This document shows, piece after piece, positions 10,791 through 23,774 of a stretch of 64,000 bases of DNA. The translations under genes were made by a program, and so were the position numbers. The notes under the pieces are model-generated. The model was given only the letters and a program-made list of their open reading frames with translations, was not told the origin of the DNA and did no database searches. Positions within the stretch are counted from its first letter, which is position 1. Every line of letters starts with the position of its first letter. The stretch is from Tenebrio molitor (lineage: Eukaryota; Arthropoda; Insecta; Coleoptera; Tenebrionidae). The stretch lies in contig NC_091049.1 of the NCBI RefSeq assembly GCF_963966145.1, positions 4,402,001 to 4,466,000 of the forward strand, in the 5' to 3' direction.

Positions 10791-13700
10791 GCTCAGAAAT
10801 GCCAGCATAGTCTGTAACACAATTTCCAATAGAACATAACCTTACAAGTGATATCACGTAAAGGTACTTTTGAGGAACACGAATTCCCCAAAAGTACCTT
10901 TGCGGGAATTGAAGAATGATCCGGAATCCAGCTTATTGGGATAATTTCAAAGAATGTTGAGTATTTTTTAATCACCAATCAAGTAAAATCGGTTATAAAA
11001 ATATTTTGCCAAATACTAGAGGGGTTACCAGATTCCGTTTCATATTTTAGATTTTTACGAATGGGGTTGCAGCGGGATTCCTATTGATAATAATTTAATG
11101 ACAACTTTTTCTTCAAAATAATTAGGAATTTTTAAAAAGGTTCAGAAAGCCCAGCATAGTTTGTAACACAATTTCCAATAGAACATAACCTTAAAATTGA
11201 TATCACGTAAAGGTACTTTTGAGGAACACGAATTCCCCAAAACTACCTTTGCGGGAATTGAAGAATTATTCGGAATCCGGATTGTTTATACGTTTATGAT
11301 TGGGATAATTTCAAGGAATTTTGAGTATTTTTTAATCACCAATCAAGTAAAATCGGTTATAAAAATATTTCGCCAAATACTAGAGGGGTCACCCGATTCC
11401 GTTTCATATTTTACAATTTTACGAATGGGGTTGCAGCGGGATTTCTATTGATAATAATTTAATGACAACTTTGTCTTCAAAATAATTAGGACTTTTTAAA
11501 AAGGTTCCGAAAGGCCAGCATAGTCTGTAACACAATTTCCAATAGAACAGATATCACGTAAAGGTACTTTTGAGGAACACGAATTCCCCAAAAGTACCTT
11601 TTCGGGAAGTGAAGAATGATTCGGAATCCGGCTTGATTATTCGTTTGTGATTGGGATCATTTCAAGGAATTTTGAGTATTTTTAAATCACCAATCAAGTA
11701 AAATCGGTTATAAAAATATTTCACCAAATACTAGAGGGGTCACCAGATTCCGTTTCATAATTTACATTTTTACGAATGGGGTTGCAGCGGGATTCCTATT
11801 GATAATAATTTAATGACAACTTTGTCTTCAAAATAATTAGGACTTTTTAAAAAGGTTCAGAAAGGCCAGCATAGTCTGTAACACAATTTCCACTAGAACA
11901 TAACCTTAAAATTGATATCACGTAAAGGTACTTTTGAGGAACACGAATTCCCCAAAAGTACCTTTTCGGGAATTGAAGAATGATTCGGTATCCGGCTTGA
12001 TTATTCGTTTGTGATTGGGATCATTTAAAGGAATTTTGAGTATTTTTAAATCACCAATCAAGTAAAATCGGTTATAAAAATATTTCACCAAATACTAGAG
12101 GGGTCACCCGATTCCGTTTCATATTTTACATTTTTACGAATGGGGTTGCAGCGGGATTCCTATTGATAATAATTTAATGACAACTTTGTCTTCAAAATAA
12201 TTAGGACTTTTTAAAGTTCAGAAATGCCAGCATAGTCTGTAACACAATTTTCAATAGAACAGATATCACGTAAAAGTACTTTTGAGGAACACGAATTCCC
12301 CAAAAGGACCTTTGCGGGAATTGAAAAATTATTCGGAATCCGGCTTGTTTATACGTTTATGATTGGGATAATTTCAGGGAGTTTTGAGTATTTTTTAATC
12401 ACCAATCAAGTAAAATCGGTTATAAAAATATTTCACCAAATACTAGGGGGGTCACCCGATTCCGTTTCATATTTTACATTTTTACGAATGGAGTTGCAGC
12501 GGGATTCCTATTGATAATAATTTAATGACAACTTTGTCTTCAAAATAATTAGGAATTTTTAAAAAGGTTCAGAAAGCCCAGCATAGTCTGTAACGCAATT
12601 TCCAATAGAACATAACCTTAAAATTGATCTCACGTAAAGGTACATTTGAGGAACACGAATTCCGCAAAAGTACCTTTGCGGGAATTGAAGAATGATTCGG
12701 AATCCGGCTTTTTTATTCGTTTGTGATTTTGATAATTGGAAGGAATTTTGAGTATTTTTTAATCACCAATCAAGTAAAATCGGTTATAAAAATATTTCAC
12801 CAAATACTAGAGGGGTCACCCGATTCCGTTTCATATTTTACATTTTTACGAATGGGATTGCAGCGGGATTCCTATTGATAATAATTTAATGACAACTTTG
12901 TCTTCAAAATAATTAGGACTTTTTAAAGTTCAGAAAGGCCAGCATAGTCTGTAACACAATTTCCAATAGAACAGATATCACGTAAAGGTACTTTTGAGGA
13001 ACACGAATTCCCCAAAAGTATCTTTGCGGGAATTGAAGAATGATTCGGAATCCGGCTTTTTTATTCGTTTGTGATTTGGATAATTTCAAGGAATTTTGAG
13101 TATTTTTTAATCACCAATCAAGTAAAATCGGTTATAAAAATATTTTACCAAATACTAGAGGGGTTACCCTATTCCGTTTCATATTTTACATTTTTACGAA
13201 TGGGGTTGCAGCGGGATTCCTATTGATAATAATTTAATGACAACTTTGTCTTCAAAATAATTAGGACTTTTTAAAAAGGTTCAGAAAGGCCAGCATAGTC
13301 TGTAACACAATTTCCAATAGAACATAACCTTAAGATTGATATCACGTAAAGGTACTTTTGAGGAACACGAATTCCCCAAAAGTACCTTTGCGGGAATTGA
13401 AGAATTATTCGGAATCCAGCTTGTTTATTCGTTTGTGATTGGGATAATTTCAAGGAATTTTGAGTATTTTTTAATCACCAATCAAGTAAAATCGGTTATA
13501 AAAATATTTCGCCAAATACTAGAGGGGTCACCCGATTCCGTTTCATATTTTACATTTTTACGAATGGGGTTGCAGCGGGATTCCTATTGATAATAATTTA
13601 ATGACAACTTTGTCTTCAAAATAATTAGGACTTTTTAAAAAGGTTCAGAAAGCCCAGCATAGTCTGTAACACAATTTCCAATAGAATATAACCTTAAAAT

Positions 13701-16700
13701 TGATATCACGTAAAGGTACTTTTGAGGAACACGAATTCCCCGAAAGTACCTTTGCGGGAATTGAAGAATTATTCGGAAGCCAGCTTGTTTATTCGTTTGT
13801 GATTGGGATAATTTCAAGGAATTTTGAATATTTTTTAACCTCCCATCAAGTAAAATCGGTTATAAAAATATTTCGCCAAATACTAGAGGGGTCACCAGAT
13901 TCCGTTTCATATTTTACATTTTTACGAATGGAGTTGCAGCGGGATTCCTATTGATAATAATTTAATGACAACTTTGTCTTCAAAATAATTAGCAATTTTT
14001 AAAAAGTTTCAGAAAGCCCAGCATAGTCTGTAACACAATTTCCAATAGAACATAACCTTAAAATTGATATCACGTAAAGGTACTTTTGAGGAACACGAAT
14101 TCCCCAAAAGTACCTTTGCGGGAATTGAAGAATGATTCGGAATCCGGCTTTTTTATTCGTTTGTGATTTGGATAATTGGAAGGAATTTTGAGTATTTTTT
14201 AATCACCAACCAAGTAAAATCGGTTATAAAAATATTTCACCAAATACTAGAGGGGTCACCCGATTCCGTTTCATATTTTACATTTTTACGAATGGGATTG
14301 CAGCGGGATTCCTATTGATAATAATGTAATGACAACTTTGTCTTCAAAATAATTAGGACTTTTTAAAGTTCAGAAATGCCAGCATAGTCTGTAACACAAT
14401 TTTCAATAGAACATAACCTTAAAATTGATCTCACGTAAAGGTACTTTTGAGGAACACGAATTCCCCAAAAGTACCTTTGCGGGAATTGAAGAATGATTCG
14501 GAATCCGGCTTTTTTATTCGTTTGTGATTTTGATAATTTCAAGGAATTTTGAGTATTTTTTAATCACCAATCAAGTAAAATCGGTTATAAAAATATTTCA
14601 CCAAATACTAGAGGGGTCACCCGATTCCGTTTCATATTTTACATTTTTACGAATGGGATTGCAGCGGGATTCCTATTGATAATAATTTAATGACAACTTT
14701 GTCTTCAAAATAATTAGGACTTTTTAAAGTTCAGAAAGGCCAGCATAGTCTGTAACACAATTTCCAATAGAACAGATATCACGTAAAGGTACTTTTGAGG
14801 AACACGAATTCCCCAAAAGTATCTTTGCGGGAATTGAAGAATGATTCGGAATCCGGCTTTTTTATTCGTTTGTGATTGGGATAATTTCAAGGAATTTTGA
14901 GTATTTTTTAATCACCAATCAAGTAAAATCGGTTATAAAAATATTTCGCCAAATACTAGAGGGGTCACCCGATTCCGTTTCATATTTTACATTTTTACGA
15001 ATGGGGTTGCAGCGGGATTCCTATTGATAATAATTTAATGACAACTTTGTCTTCAAAATAATTAGGACTTTTTAAAAAGGTTCAGAAAGCCCAGCATAGT
15101 CTGTAACACAATTTCCAATAGAATATAACCTTAAAATTGATATCACGTAAAGGTACTTTTGAGGAACACGAATTCCCCAAAAGTACCTTTGCGGGAATTG
15201 AAGAATTATTCGGAAGCCAGCTTGTTTATTCGTTTGTGATTGGGATAATTTCAAGGAATTTTGAATATTTTTTAACCGCCCATCAAGTAAAATCGGTTAT
15301 AAAAATATTTCGCCAAATACTAGAGGGGTCACCAGATTCCGTTTCATATTTTACATTTTTACGAATGGGGTTGCAGCGGGATTCCTATTGATAATAATTT
15401 AATGACAACTTTGTCTTCAAAATAATTAGCAATTTTTAAAAAGTTTCAGAAAGCCCAGCATAGTCTGTAACACAATTTCCAATAGAACATAACCTTAAAA
15501 TTGATATCACGTAAAGGTACTTTTGAGGAACACGAATTCCCCAAAAGTACCTTTGCGGGAATTGAAGAATGATTCGGAATCCGGCTTTTTTATTCGTTTG
15601 TGATTTGGATAATTGGAAGGAATTTTGAGTATTTTTTAATCACCAACCAAGTAAAATCGGTTATAAAAATATTTCACCAAATACTAGAGGGGTCACCCTA
15701 TTCCGTTTCATATTTTACATTTTTACGAATGGGATTGCAGCGGGATTCCTATTGATAATAATTTAATGACAACTTTGTCTTCAAAATAATTAGGACTTTT
15801 TAAAGTTCAGAAAGGCCAGCATAGTCTGTAACACAATTTCCAATAGAACAGATATCACGTAAAGGTACTTTTGAGGAACACGAATTCCCCAAAAGTACCT
15901 TTGCGGGAATTGAAGAATAATTCGGATTCCGGCTTGATTATTCGTTTGTGATTGGGATAATTTCAAGGAATTTGAGTATTTTTTAATCACCAATCAAGTA
16001 AAATCGGTTATAAAAATATTTCACCAAATACTAGTGGGGTCACCCGATTCCGTTTCATATTTTACGTTTTTACGAATGGGGTTGCAGCGGGATTCCTATT
16101 GATAATAATTTAATGACAACTTTGTCTTCAAAATAATTAGGACTTTTTAAAAAGGTTCAGAAAGGCCAGCATAGTCTGTAACACAATTTCCAATAGAACA
16201 TAACCTTAAGATTGATATCACGTAAAGGTACTTTTGAGGAACACGAATTCCCCAAAAGTACCTTTGCGGGAATTGAAGAATTATTCGGAATCCAGCTTGT
16301 TTATTCGTTTGTGATTGGGATAATTTCAAGGAATTTTGAGTATTTTTTAATCACCAATCAAGTAAAATCGGTTATAAAAATATTTCACCAAATACTAGAG
16401 GGGTCACCCGATTCCGTTTCATATTTTACATTTTTACGAATGGGGTTGCAGCGGGATTCCTCTTGATAATAATTTAATGACAACTTTGTCTTCAAAATAA
16501 TTAGGACTTTTTAAAAAGGTTCAGAAAGCCCAGCATAGTCTGTAACACAATTTCCAATACAACATAACCTTAAAATTGATCTCACGTAAAGGTACTTTTG
16601 AGGAACACGAATTCCCCAAAAGTACCTTTGCGGGAATTGAAGAATGATTCGGAAACCGGCTTTTTTATTCGTTTGTGATTTTGATAATTGGAAGGAATTT

Positions 16701-17640
16701 TGATTATTTTTTAATCACCAATCAAGTAAAATCGGTTATAAAAATATTTCACCAAATACTAGAGGGGTCACCCGATTCCGTTTCATATTTTACATTTTTA
16801 CGAATAGGGTTCAGCGGGATTCCTATTGATAATAATTTAATGACAACTTTGTCTTCAAAATAATTAGGACTTTTTAAAAAGGTTCAGAAAGGCCAGCATA
16901 GTCTGTAACACAATTTCCAATAGAACAGATATCACGTAAAGGTACTTTTGAGGAACACGAATTCCCCAAAAGTATCTTTGCGGGAATTGAAGAATGATTT
17001 GGAATCCGGCTTTTTTATTCGTTTGTGATTTGGATAATTTTAAGAAATTTTGAGTATTTTTTAATCACCAATCAAGTAAAATCGGTTATAAAAATATTTC
17101 ACCAAATACTAGAGGGGTCACCCTATTCCGTTTCATATTTTACATTTTTACGAATGGTGTTGCAGTGGGATTCCTATTGATAATAATTTAATAACAACTT
17201 TGTCTTCAATATAATTAGGTCTTTTTAAAAAGGCTCAGCAAGGCCAGGATAGTCTGTAACATCATTTCCAATTGAACATACTCCTAAAACGCATATCACG
17301 TAAAGGTACTTTTGAGGAACACGAATTCCCCAAAAGTATCTTTGCGGGAATTGAAGAATGATTCGGAATCCGGCTTTTTTATTCGTTTGTGATAGGGATA
17401 ATTTCAAGGAATTTTGAATATTTTTTAATCACCAATCAAGTTAAATCGGTTATAACCGGTTCATATTTTACATTTTTACGAATGGGGTTGCAGCGGGATT
17501 CCTGTGGATAGCAAGTTAATGTCAGCTTTGTCTCCAAAATAATTAGATCTTTTTAAAAAGGCTGAGAAAGGCCAAATAGTCTGTAACATCATTTCCAATA
17601 GAATATAACCTTAAAATTGATATTAATTGATAAAAGTATC
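10791..17640. repeat. Satellite array, about 19 monomers of 348 or 364 bp
   Basis: The word CACGTAAAGG recurs from 10855 to 17297 with successive steps of 349, 351, 364, 348, 364, 348, 364, 364, 364, 361, 348, 364, 364, 348, 363, 364, 350 and 364. Short monomers lack 13 nt next to GAACATAACC plus 3 nt in the poly-A stretch before GGTTCAG. Every monomer holds a 13-bp inverted repeat (AAAGGTACTTTTG and CAAAAGTACCTTT, about 16 nt apart). 84-codon open frames recur in several long monomers but are closed by TGA in most others, so they are not genes. Confidence 0.93.
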
Positions 17641-18116
17641 TTTTTTTAAAGTGAATTCACAAAGAGGAATATTTTTTTTTATAAAGTTGGCCGAAATGTA
17701 ATGCGGTATAGGCAGAGAATTGCCTCACGTATTTTTAATTAATTGAGAGGCTAATTAATACTGCTGATTTTTTTCTTGATGTTAAGACTGCATATGCTAA
17801 GCAACTATTTTCGCTTTAACTTAAGTTCTTCGAAAGTCCCAATAGAGAATAAAAAGTTCTGAAATTTTAGGCAACCAATTTTACTGCGAAAGTCCTCGAA
17901 AGTCCTGAAGGTTCCCCAAAATTCCTTCAAACGTCTAGCTTTGCTACAAACCAAAAAAAACACCCCATAAGTATCTTTGCATACTTTTTTTGCAAAAATT
18001 GTCTTTTCTTTACTTTTCTTTATAAAAATGGCTTCAGGTAAAAATTAGATGAATTTTAGTGAAATCCTCACCTTCGTACGACAACGAATAAAATAGCTCC
18101 CCGAAAGTCCCTTTCC

Positions 18117-18147
<31 letters not shown>
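17641..18147. other. AT-rich spacer ending in a TA microsatellite
   Basis: No gene seen. 18122-18147 is a (TA)n run that borders the long-TIR element. Confidence 0.55.
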
Positions 18148-19852
18148 CAGTTACTCCTGCAGCTTTGCACTGAGATCAGTCAAGTCACCACACAACGTAC
18201 AATGAAAATTTAAAATTGACAAGTGACGCACAGTTGATTGTTTTTCGCTTGCTCCGCTAAAAAACTCGACTCCCTTGATTTTAGCTTGCCGTGTCGTGCT
18301 GTGAACGATTTTCGCTGAGCTGCGAACGATTTTCCGATTTTAGCTTGTGCTGCGAACGATTTTACCGTGTCGCATGAAACTAATTCACTGCCGGGGAATA
18401 AAATGTATGTGGCGCACCTAAAGCAGTTTTCACTTCAAAAAGTGAAAGTGTAAAAGCAAAATTAAAAGAGATGCATAGATAATGTACGGGTGTTAAAAAT
18501 ACTGAGTATTTTTACACGTGTCTAAATACAAGAACTATCAATTTTAAAATATTCTTAGTTTAAAAAAGATTTTATTGGAAAGAGTTGTTGTTTTGCAGGT
18601 AGTGCAATGTTTAAAAAAATATACATTAATACGAATCATTAGTCAGTCTGAATTTATTGTAACAAATAGCATCATCTCTTATAATTTATTATAGTGTACA
18701 AAGTGATTAAAAAAAACGAATCAGAGCAGGCGTTGCAAATTATCACTCACGTCATAGGGGAATCCTATGCAAATAAGCGTTCAATGCATGGGCGTAGACC
18801 GTAGACAATCTGTGGTTTCAAACGCTACTTTATAATAGGTAAATCATACTTCATGAATTTTAGACGTTGGAATTATAATTGTGCATTTTATTATTATTAT
18901 TTGATAATGGAGAAAATTTATAAAATAAACAAGAGCAATATTTTACGTTCGTAAGAATGGGTAATTTACCAGCTTTACTGTCAAACGCGACACCACTGGT
19001 AAGCAGATTTTTCGAACGTCAATTTTAAAGCAACGGTGTTGATGTTAACTTTGAAAAGAAGTTTTTGATTTCGACAAAGTTAACGGACGATTCCTGTAAT
19101 TGTAAGCAACAATTATCCCGTAATAAGTGGTAAAATGAGTTCTACCATTGAAGATAGACATAAAGCATTAATTATTAATAATGAATTAGTTAATTAATTA
19201 ATAATAGATTTTTCGAGAGGTAGACAACCAATAAAACGACTGTGAATAGCAAGTATACATATAAGCACCATTAAGCTAAGACAGACGTTGCGATAAAACA
19301 AAAGATGAGACAGCACTCTTGATTTGTTTTTTTGTTAATCATTCTGTATTCTTATACTGTGCTATCGAAAAAAAAATCCAGTAAGCCTTGACTATCAGTG
19401 CCGCACCAAGAGTGGTGACCATCCTTGTGTTAAAATTAGTTTTGTTGCCCTGAAATGGTTTTTTTTTAAAGAAAGGTACATGTTGTAATAATTTGTAAGA
19501 GATGGAAAATATGCGCAAGAGATGCATATTGTGAGAGAACAGTGAACGCTACACTTATTGCAGTGAAAACTTCTTTAGGCGCGCCACATAGGTACATTTT
19601 ATTCCCGGGCAGTGAATTAGTTTCATGCGTCATGGTAAAATCGTTCGCGGCACAAGCTAAAATCGGAAAATTGTTCGCAGCTCAGCGAAAATCGTTCGCA
19701 GCACGACACGGCAAGCTAAAATCAAGGGAGTCGAGTTTTTTAGCGGAGCGAGCGAAAAACAATCAACTGTGCGTCACTTGTCAATTTTAAATTTTCATTG
19801 TACGTTGTGTTGTGATCTGACTGACCTCAGTGCAGAGCTGCAGGAGTAACTG
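18148..19852. mobile_element. 1.7-kb element with inverted repeats of nearly 300 bp
   Basis: Arms 18148-18440 and 19555-19852 are inverted copies (ends CAGTTACTCCTGCAG and CTGCAGGAGTAACTG), flanked by TA runs. Each arm contains repeated GCGAACGATTTT units. The interior has no transposase, so this is a non-autonomous fold-back type DNA element. A second copy of the interior lies at 31957-35118. Confidence 0.8.
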
Positions 19853-20080
19853 TATATATACAGGGTGTCCCAGAACTCGCGGATCAAATTTAAACTGTAT
19901 ATTCCTTGATCGTAATGAAGATAAAAAACGTTTAGAAAAATAGTCAGGGTGCAACAGCTTTTTAGTTATGAATTAATCAAATTGACCAATAGAGCTCGAT
20001 CTAATTTTCCCTTTATGAGAAAATTGAGTACCTTCCCTCAATTGCCAAGCAACGTATAATTCGAAGAATCATAAAATTAT

Positions 20081-21499
20081 ATAGGCTTTGCCATTTCTAT
20101 TGAAACACCACCTGTTGATTGACAGTTTGGCAACGCTGCAAATATGTTTAGTAATTTTTTGACTATTATTGCCAATCTTGATTTTTGTTGAATGTCATGT
20201 CATATTTGACTCAACGCGTCTTTCATTCAATTATAACCCAATAATTATCAAGAATGTATTGTTTTTTCGCGAAAATAGAGCAAAATAGAAAAAAAAAACG
20301 AGTCCTTATGGGTGCTGACATGAAGAGAACTCTTATTAAATTATATGATAAACTGCATTTAAGTCAGCCAATGTGGTCAGTCGGAAAAATTTGTGTTGAA
20401 ATTTCAGAAATCTTTTCCGTAAGTTAAAAAAGGTGTTTTTCTATCATTCTAAAAAGCGTCAGCGTCTTCAGCTTAGAACGTATTTACGTTTGCTAACAAT
20501 GCTAAAATTTAGGTATAACATCAAAATTAAATCCCGCACTTTTTATCACACGCCACTTGGCACATGCGCCTTGAGGGGACACCTTAAATTATCGTTCGAA
20601 ATTGGAATTAATTGTAACTTTGATTTTCATCTCTTCAGCTAAACGTTAAGTGCAGTTTTATTTGTTATTAATTATTATAACTCATTTAACTTTAACAGCA
20701 GAAAAGTGAGGTTACGTGTTAGTTTCGTCGACCCTCTGTGGTTTCAGTATAAGCTAATATTCAATAAAAAAAGCATTTCAGCAAGTGTAGTTTATTAAAA
20801 TACTTAATACATATAAGTACATTGAAATAAACCAAAATGAATTATTTTTTTACTTAAACTTTTCCCCAATTCATTCAATTATGAGTTCCGCAAACTCCTG
20901 ATTTTTTTTTAATCCTTACAATCTTATCCCACATTGCCTATATACCCCCATTATACCAATTTCTTTTTCCAGGTAGGTATCTGATATTACCGTCTACAGA
21001 ATTATCCAATCACACCTGAGAGGCGAAATCCTTCAAGATTCCAAACCTGGCGTCAATCCTTTGATTTTGTAATTTCCTTGTTTATTGATTACAATTCTTT
21101 GAGTTTCTCTTGGGTTTTACCTTCCACCTTCCAGTAGGAACACTAACCACGACAGATAACCACGCTAAAAACCACTCACTCACATTTGTAGTGGTAGGAC
21201 TCGCAGGCGTAAAATTTTTAGATTTCTATTGACATTTATATTAAATTATTATATATATTAAGAATGCACGATGCGTCGACGAGATAAATAATTGCTAAAT
21301 GTGTAGTTAGATCATTGATTTATCAATTTATCATACTTATTTTGACAGTGATTTGCTTTGACGTTTTAGGAACTAGAAAATGTCAAAATTTCAAATTTCC
21401 CACTAAAAGCCGTTTTACAACCAACCGAACCTGTTACACATTGCTAAATTTTAGAAAAAATCCAACAGGTGGTGTTTCAATAGAAATGGCAGAGCCTAT
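20081..21499 (+). mobile_element. 1.4-kb element, twin 1, TIR ATAGGCTTTGCCATTTCTAT
   Basis: The ends are inverted repeats of about 37 bp (left reads ATAGGCTTTGCC, right complement reads ATAGGCTCTGCC, both continuing to CACCACCTGTTG). A near-identical copy lies inverted at 23775-25185. A lone end is seen near 45030. Open frames inside (up to 100 codons) have no recognised domain, so it looks non-autonomous. Confidence 0.8.
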
Positions 21500-22136
21500 A
21501 TTCAATATTTATCTGGTCGACTTGTCGGAACAAACGTCAAAAGTGACAGGTACTTTTGAAATAACCAAAAATGGGATAATTTCGCCAAAAGGAGGTGAAC
21601 AAATGTATAGAATCTAAATCAGGGAACGCAAGAAGTTTCTTCTTCCTGCAATGAATGAAATATGGTTTGTTATGAGTGAAAATTTCCAGAGCAATTGTAA
21701 CCTTGAGGGGTATGGGAAATTGACGGGAGGGATATGATGAATTGAACCTTTGTTGATGGAAGGTAAAATGGCGACGTAGCGTCAAGTGAGTAATATTACT
21801 ACCTTAAAAATCTTAGTAAAACGTGAAATATGCAGGGCCTGTGAAGTGAATCGGAATCACAAGAAATTTATCCTGACCCCTGTGCATACACTCTGCATCT
21901 GCAACGTATGAGCGCAGCTACACGAGCGGGACTTTTCATCGTCCAAATGAAAGAAAAGACTTTTAGGAACATTCTTGACATTGCAAAAAAAGCTGGAGTT
22001 ACACGTAGGTTTTGAACAACAGATCAAGCATAGTGGCAGTTCTGAAAGAAAGAAGACAAAACTGGATTGAACTAACCTATTTATTTTAGCATTATTATTA
22101 GTAAAAATTTAAGGACAAATTTTATAACTAAACGAT

Positions 22137-22620
22137 CTAGAATGCAACAAATGAAATAAGAAACATGCAAAATAAAGTGTGTTCAAAATGACCACCTTTC
22201 ATCTGAAGGAATAGGCGAGTTCGTTTTATTAAATTTTCCTTTGCCAGTCTAAACATATTAGGAATAACAGTAGCCAGTGTTTCGTGAATTTGGTCATTTA
22301 GTTCTTCTAAAATATTGATAGGTTCGCGGTAAATATAGTTCTTCAAATATGCTTCTACCGTCGTCATGAAAGGACTGAAGAACAGCATCTTCAGTCTCTG
22401 GCGTTCTAACTTCTCGCGGGGGACCATCAATTTCTTGTCAGGTACGCACCAAGGACCCAGTGTCTCGAGCACGGTACACCAACCATAGAAATACGTTATA
22501 ATTTGGATGTGGCAAACGTCGTGGAAAACGTATTGCATATTCCCTTGCATCCTCACGTGCATTGCGCCGGCCCTCTCCACAAATTATGAGCATTTCGACA
22601 TACTCTACAGCTGTATACAT
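22137..22620 (-). pseudogene. Mariner-like transposase remnant: N-terminal HTH joined to C-terminal end
   Basis: The ATG at 22620 opens MYTAVEYVEMLIICGEGRRN, then REYAIRFPRRLPHP and VYRARDTGSLV. This is the helix-turn-helix start (DUF4817-like) common in insect mariner-type transposases. After an internal deletion and frame change the C-terminal end follows (EAYLKNYIYREPINILEELN, then LAKENLIKRTRLFLQMKGGH and FEH, read to about 22160). The catalytic DDE core is missing. It lies inside 19861-22927, whose TIRs and TA target fit the same family. Confidence 0.72.
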
Positions 22621-22933
22621 GATTTCAATACGAAGTTTGACAATTTCGAATCAAATTATAACTTGACGTTGTCAAAATCTTCACAGTTGCCCAAACATTT
22701 ACTTGAAATTCCATACTATTCTTACTAGAATTATGTTGCTAGGCAATTCAAACCGTTGGTTAAATTTACGTGAAATTCAAATTAACAGCGTCCTTCTGAT
22801 TGGTCAACTTTAATTATTCATTACAAAAAAACGATTATACCCTGCCCTTTTTTTTAAACGCTATTGCTTTCAGTTATCACCAAGGAAAACGCACTGTAAG
22901 TTTGATCCGCGAGTTCTGGGACACCTGTATATA

Positions 22934-23104
22934 CAGGATATTTCACGAGTGATAATGAGCCTGACGTAATTTAAAATGCAACCCACACTATATTTCCGAA
23001 AAAAGCTGGCTACTGTCATTAAAATGTCCGGCTTTTTCTGAAAATGTATTGTGGGTTGAATTTATTATTCCGTTAGGCTTATTATTACTCTTGAAATACC
23101 TTGT
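22934..23104. mobile_element. Inverted second copy of the palindromic MITE
   Basis: Near reverse complement of 4633-4802, with the same CACGAGTGATAATGAGCC ends. It is directly adjacent to the mariner-type element. Confidence 0.75.
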
Positions 23105-23184
23105 ATAGTTTTATATAATACAAACGATAAAGACACGACAAATATTGTAAGTTTACAGATGAATGTAGAATTTAATACGTAATT

Positions 23185-23646
23185 AGAGAGATATTGCATT
23201 CAAACTTTATTTAAGTAATACGTTAATAAATGCATGCGCTATGAAATAACGCTACGTTTTAACGGCATAGTGATTTAAAGTTATTGCAATTTATCAAGGC
23301 ATTAACGTTATTAAAAGACATTGCAAAGTTGCAAGTGTGTCAAAAGTGGACGAAATGTTAGAAGCTGCAATTTTAGATGGTGCAAATGACGGTGATATTG
23401 AAGAAGCAGTTCATCAATTTATTTCTATCTTATTTTGGTCAAATCGCACTCAAACTTTTTTGAATTGTCAAACTGTTGACATATGAGAAATGTCAAAAAT
23501 AACGTTAACGTCTTGCGGTATATGTTTGCAATTTACGTAAAGCGCAATCGTTATTACCGTCTACGTGCTAAAAATTGACACTTAGATGTCAAAATAACGT
23601 CTTTCTAAATACTGCTAACCGTTATATGACACTGCAATATCTCTCT
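23185..23646. mobile_element. 462-bp MITE with 14-bp perfect TIRs
   Basis: AGAGAGATATTGCA at 23185-23198 and TGCAATATCTCTCT at 23633-23646. It sits where the left-hand copy of the duplicated block (near 4545-4565) has no such sequence, which supports an insertion. Interior TTTGACATTTC-like words; no coding capacity. Confidence 0.7.
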
Positions 23647-23774
23647 ATTCTCTATTGGAAAAATTTGTGTAGTAAAATGTGAAGAGGAAAATGGACAAAT
23701 TATCATAATACAGGGTATTCCTATGAAAACTTGTGTTGTGTTCAATATCATCGTCAAGAAAGTAAAACTTAGGT

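Larger units (their letters stand above)
19861..22927. mobile_element. Mariner-type element with TA target, itself invaded
   Basis: The ends are inverted repeats (CAGGGTGTCCCAGAACTCGC on the left, its complement at 22902-22927 on the right), with TA outside both. It holds transposase remnants at 22137-22620 and a nested 1.4-kb element at 20081-21499. Confidence 0.8.

Noticed and set aside
11197..16466. Repeated 84-codon open frames (starting MISRKGTFEEHEF) in satellite monomers
   Set aside because: They occur only where a monomer has ATT instead of TGA at one site; most monomers carry the stop, and the reverse strand is equally open. This is repeat structure, not a gene family.
10791..17640. 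CRISPR-like array
   Set aside because: Repeats are hundreds of bases long with no unique spacers, and the genome is clearly eukaryotic.
21315..21617. 100-codon open frame at the end of twin 1
   Set aside because: It runs across the element end into foreign sequence, and the second twin ends differently; no domain is recognisable.
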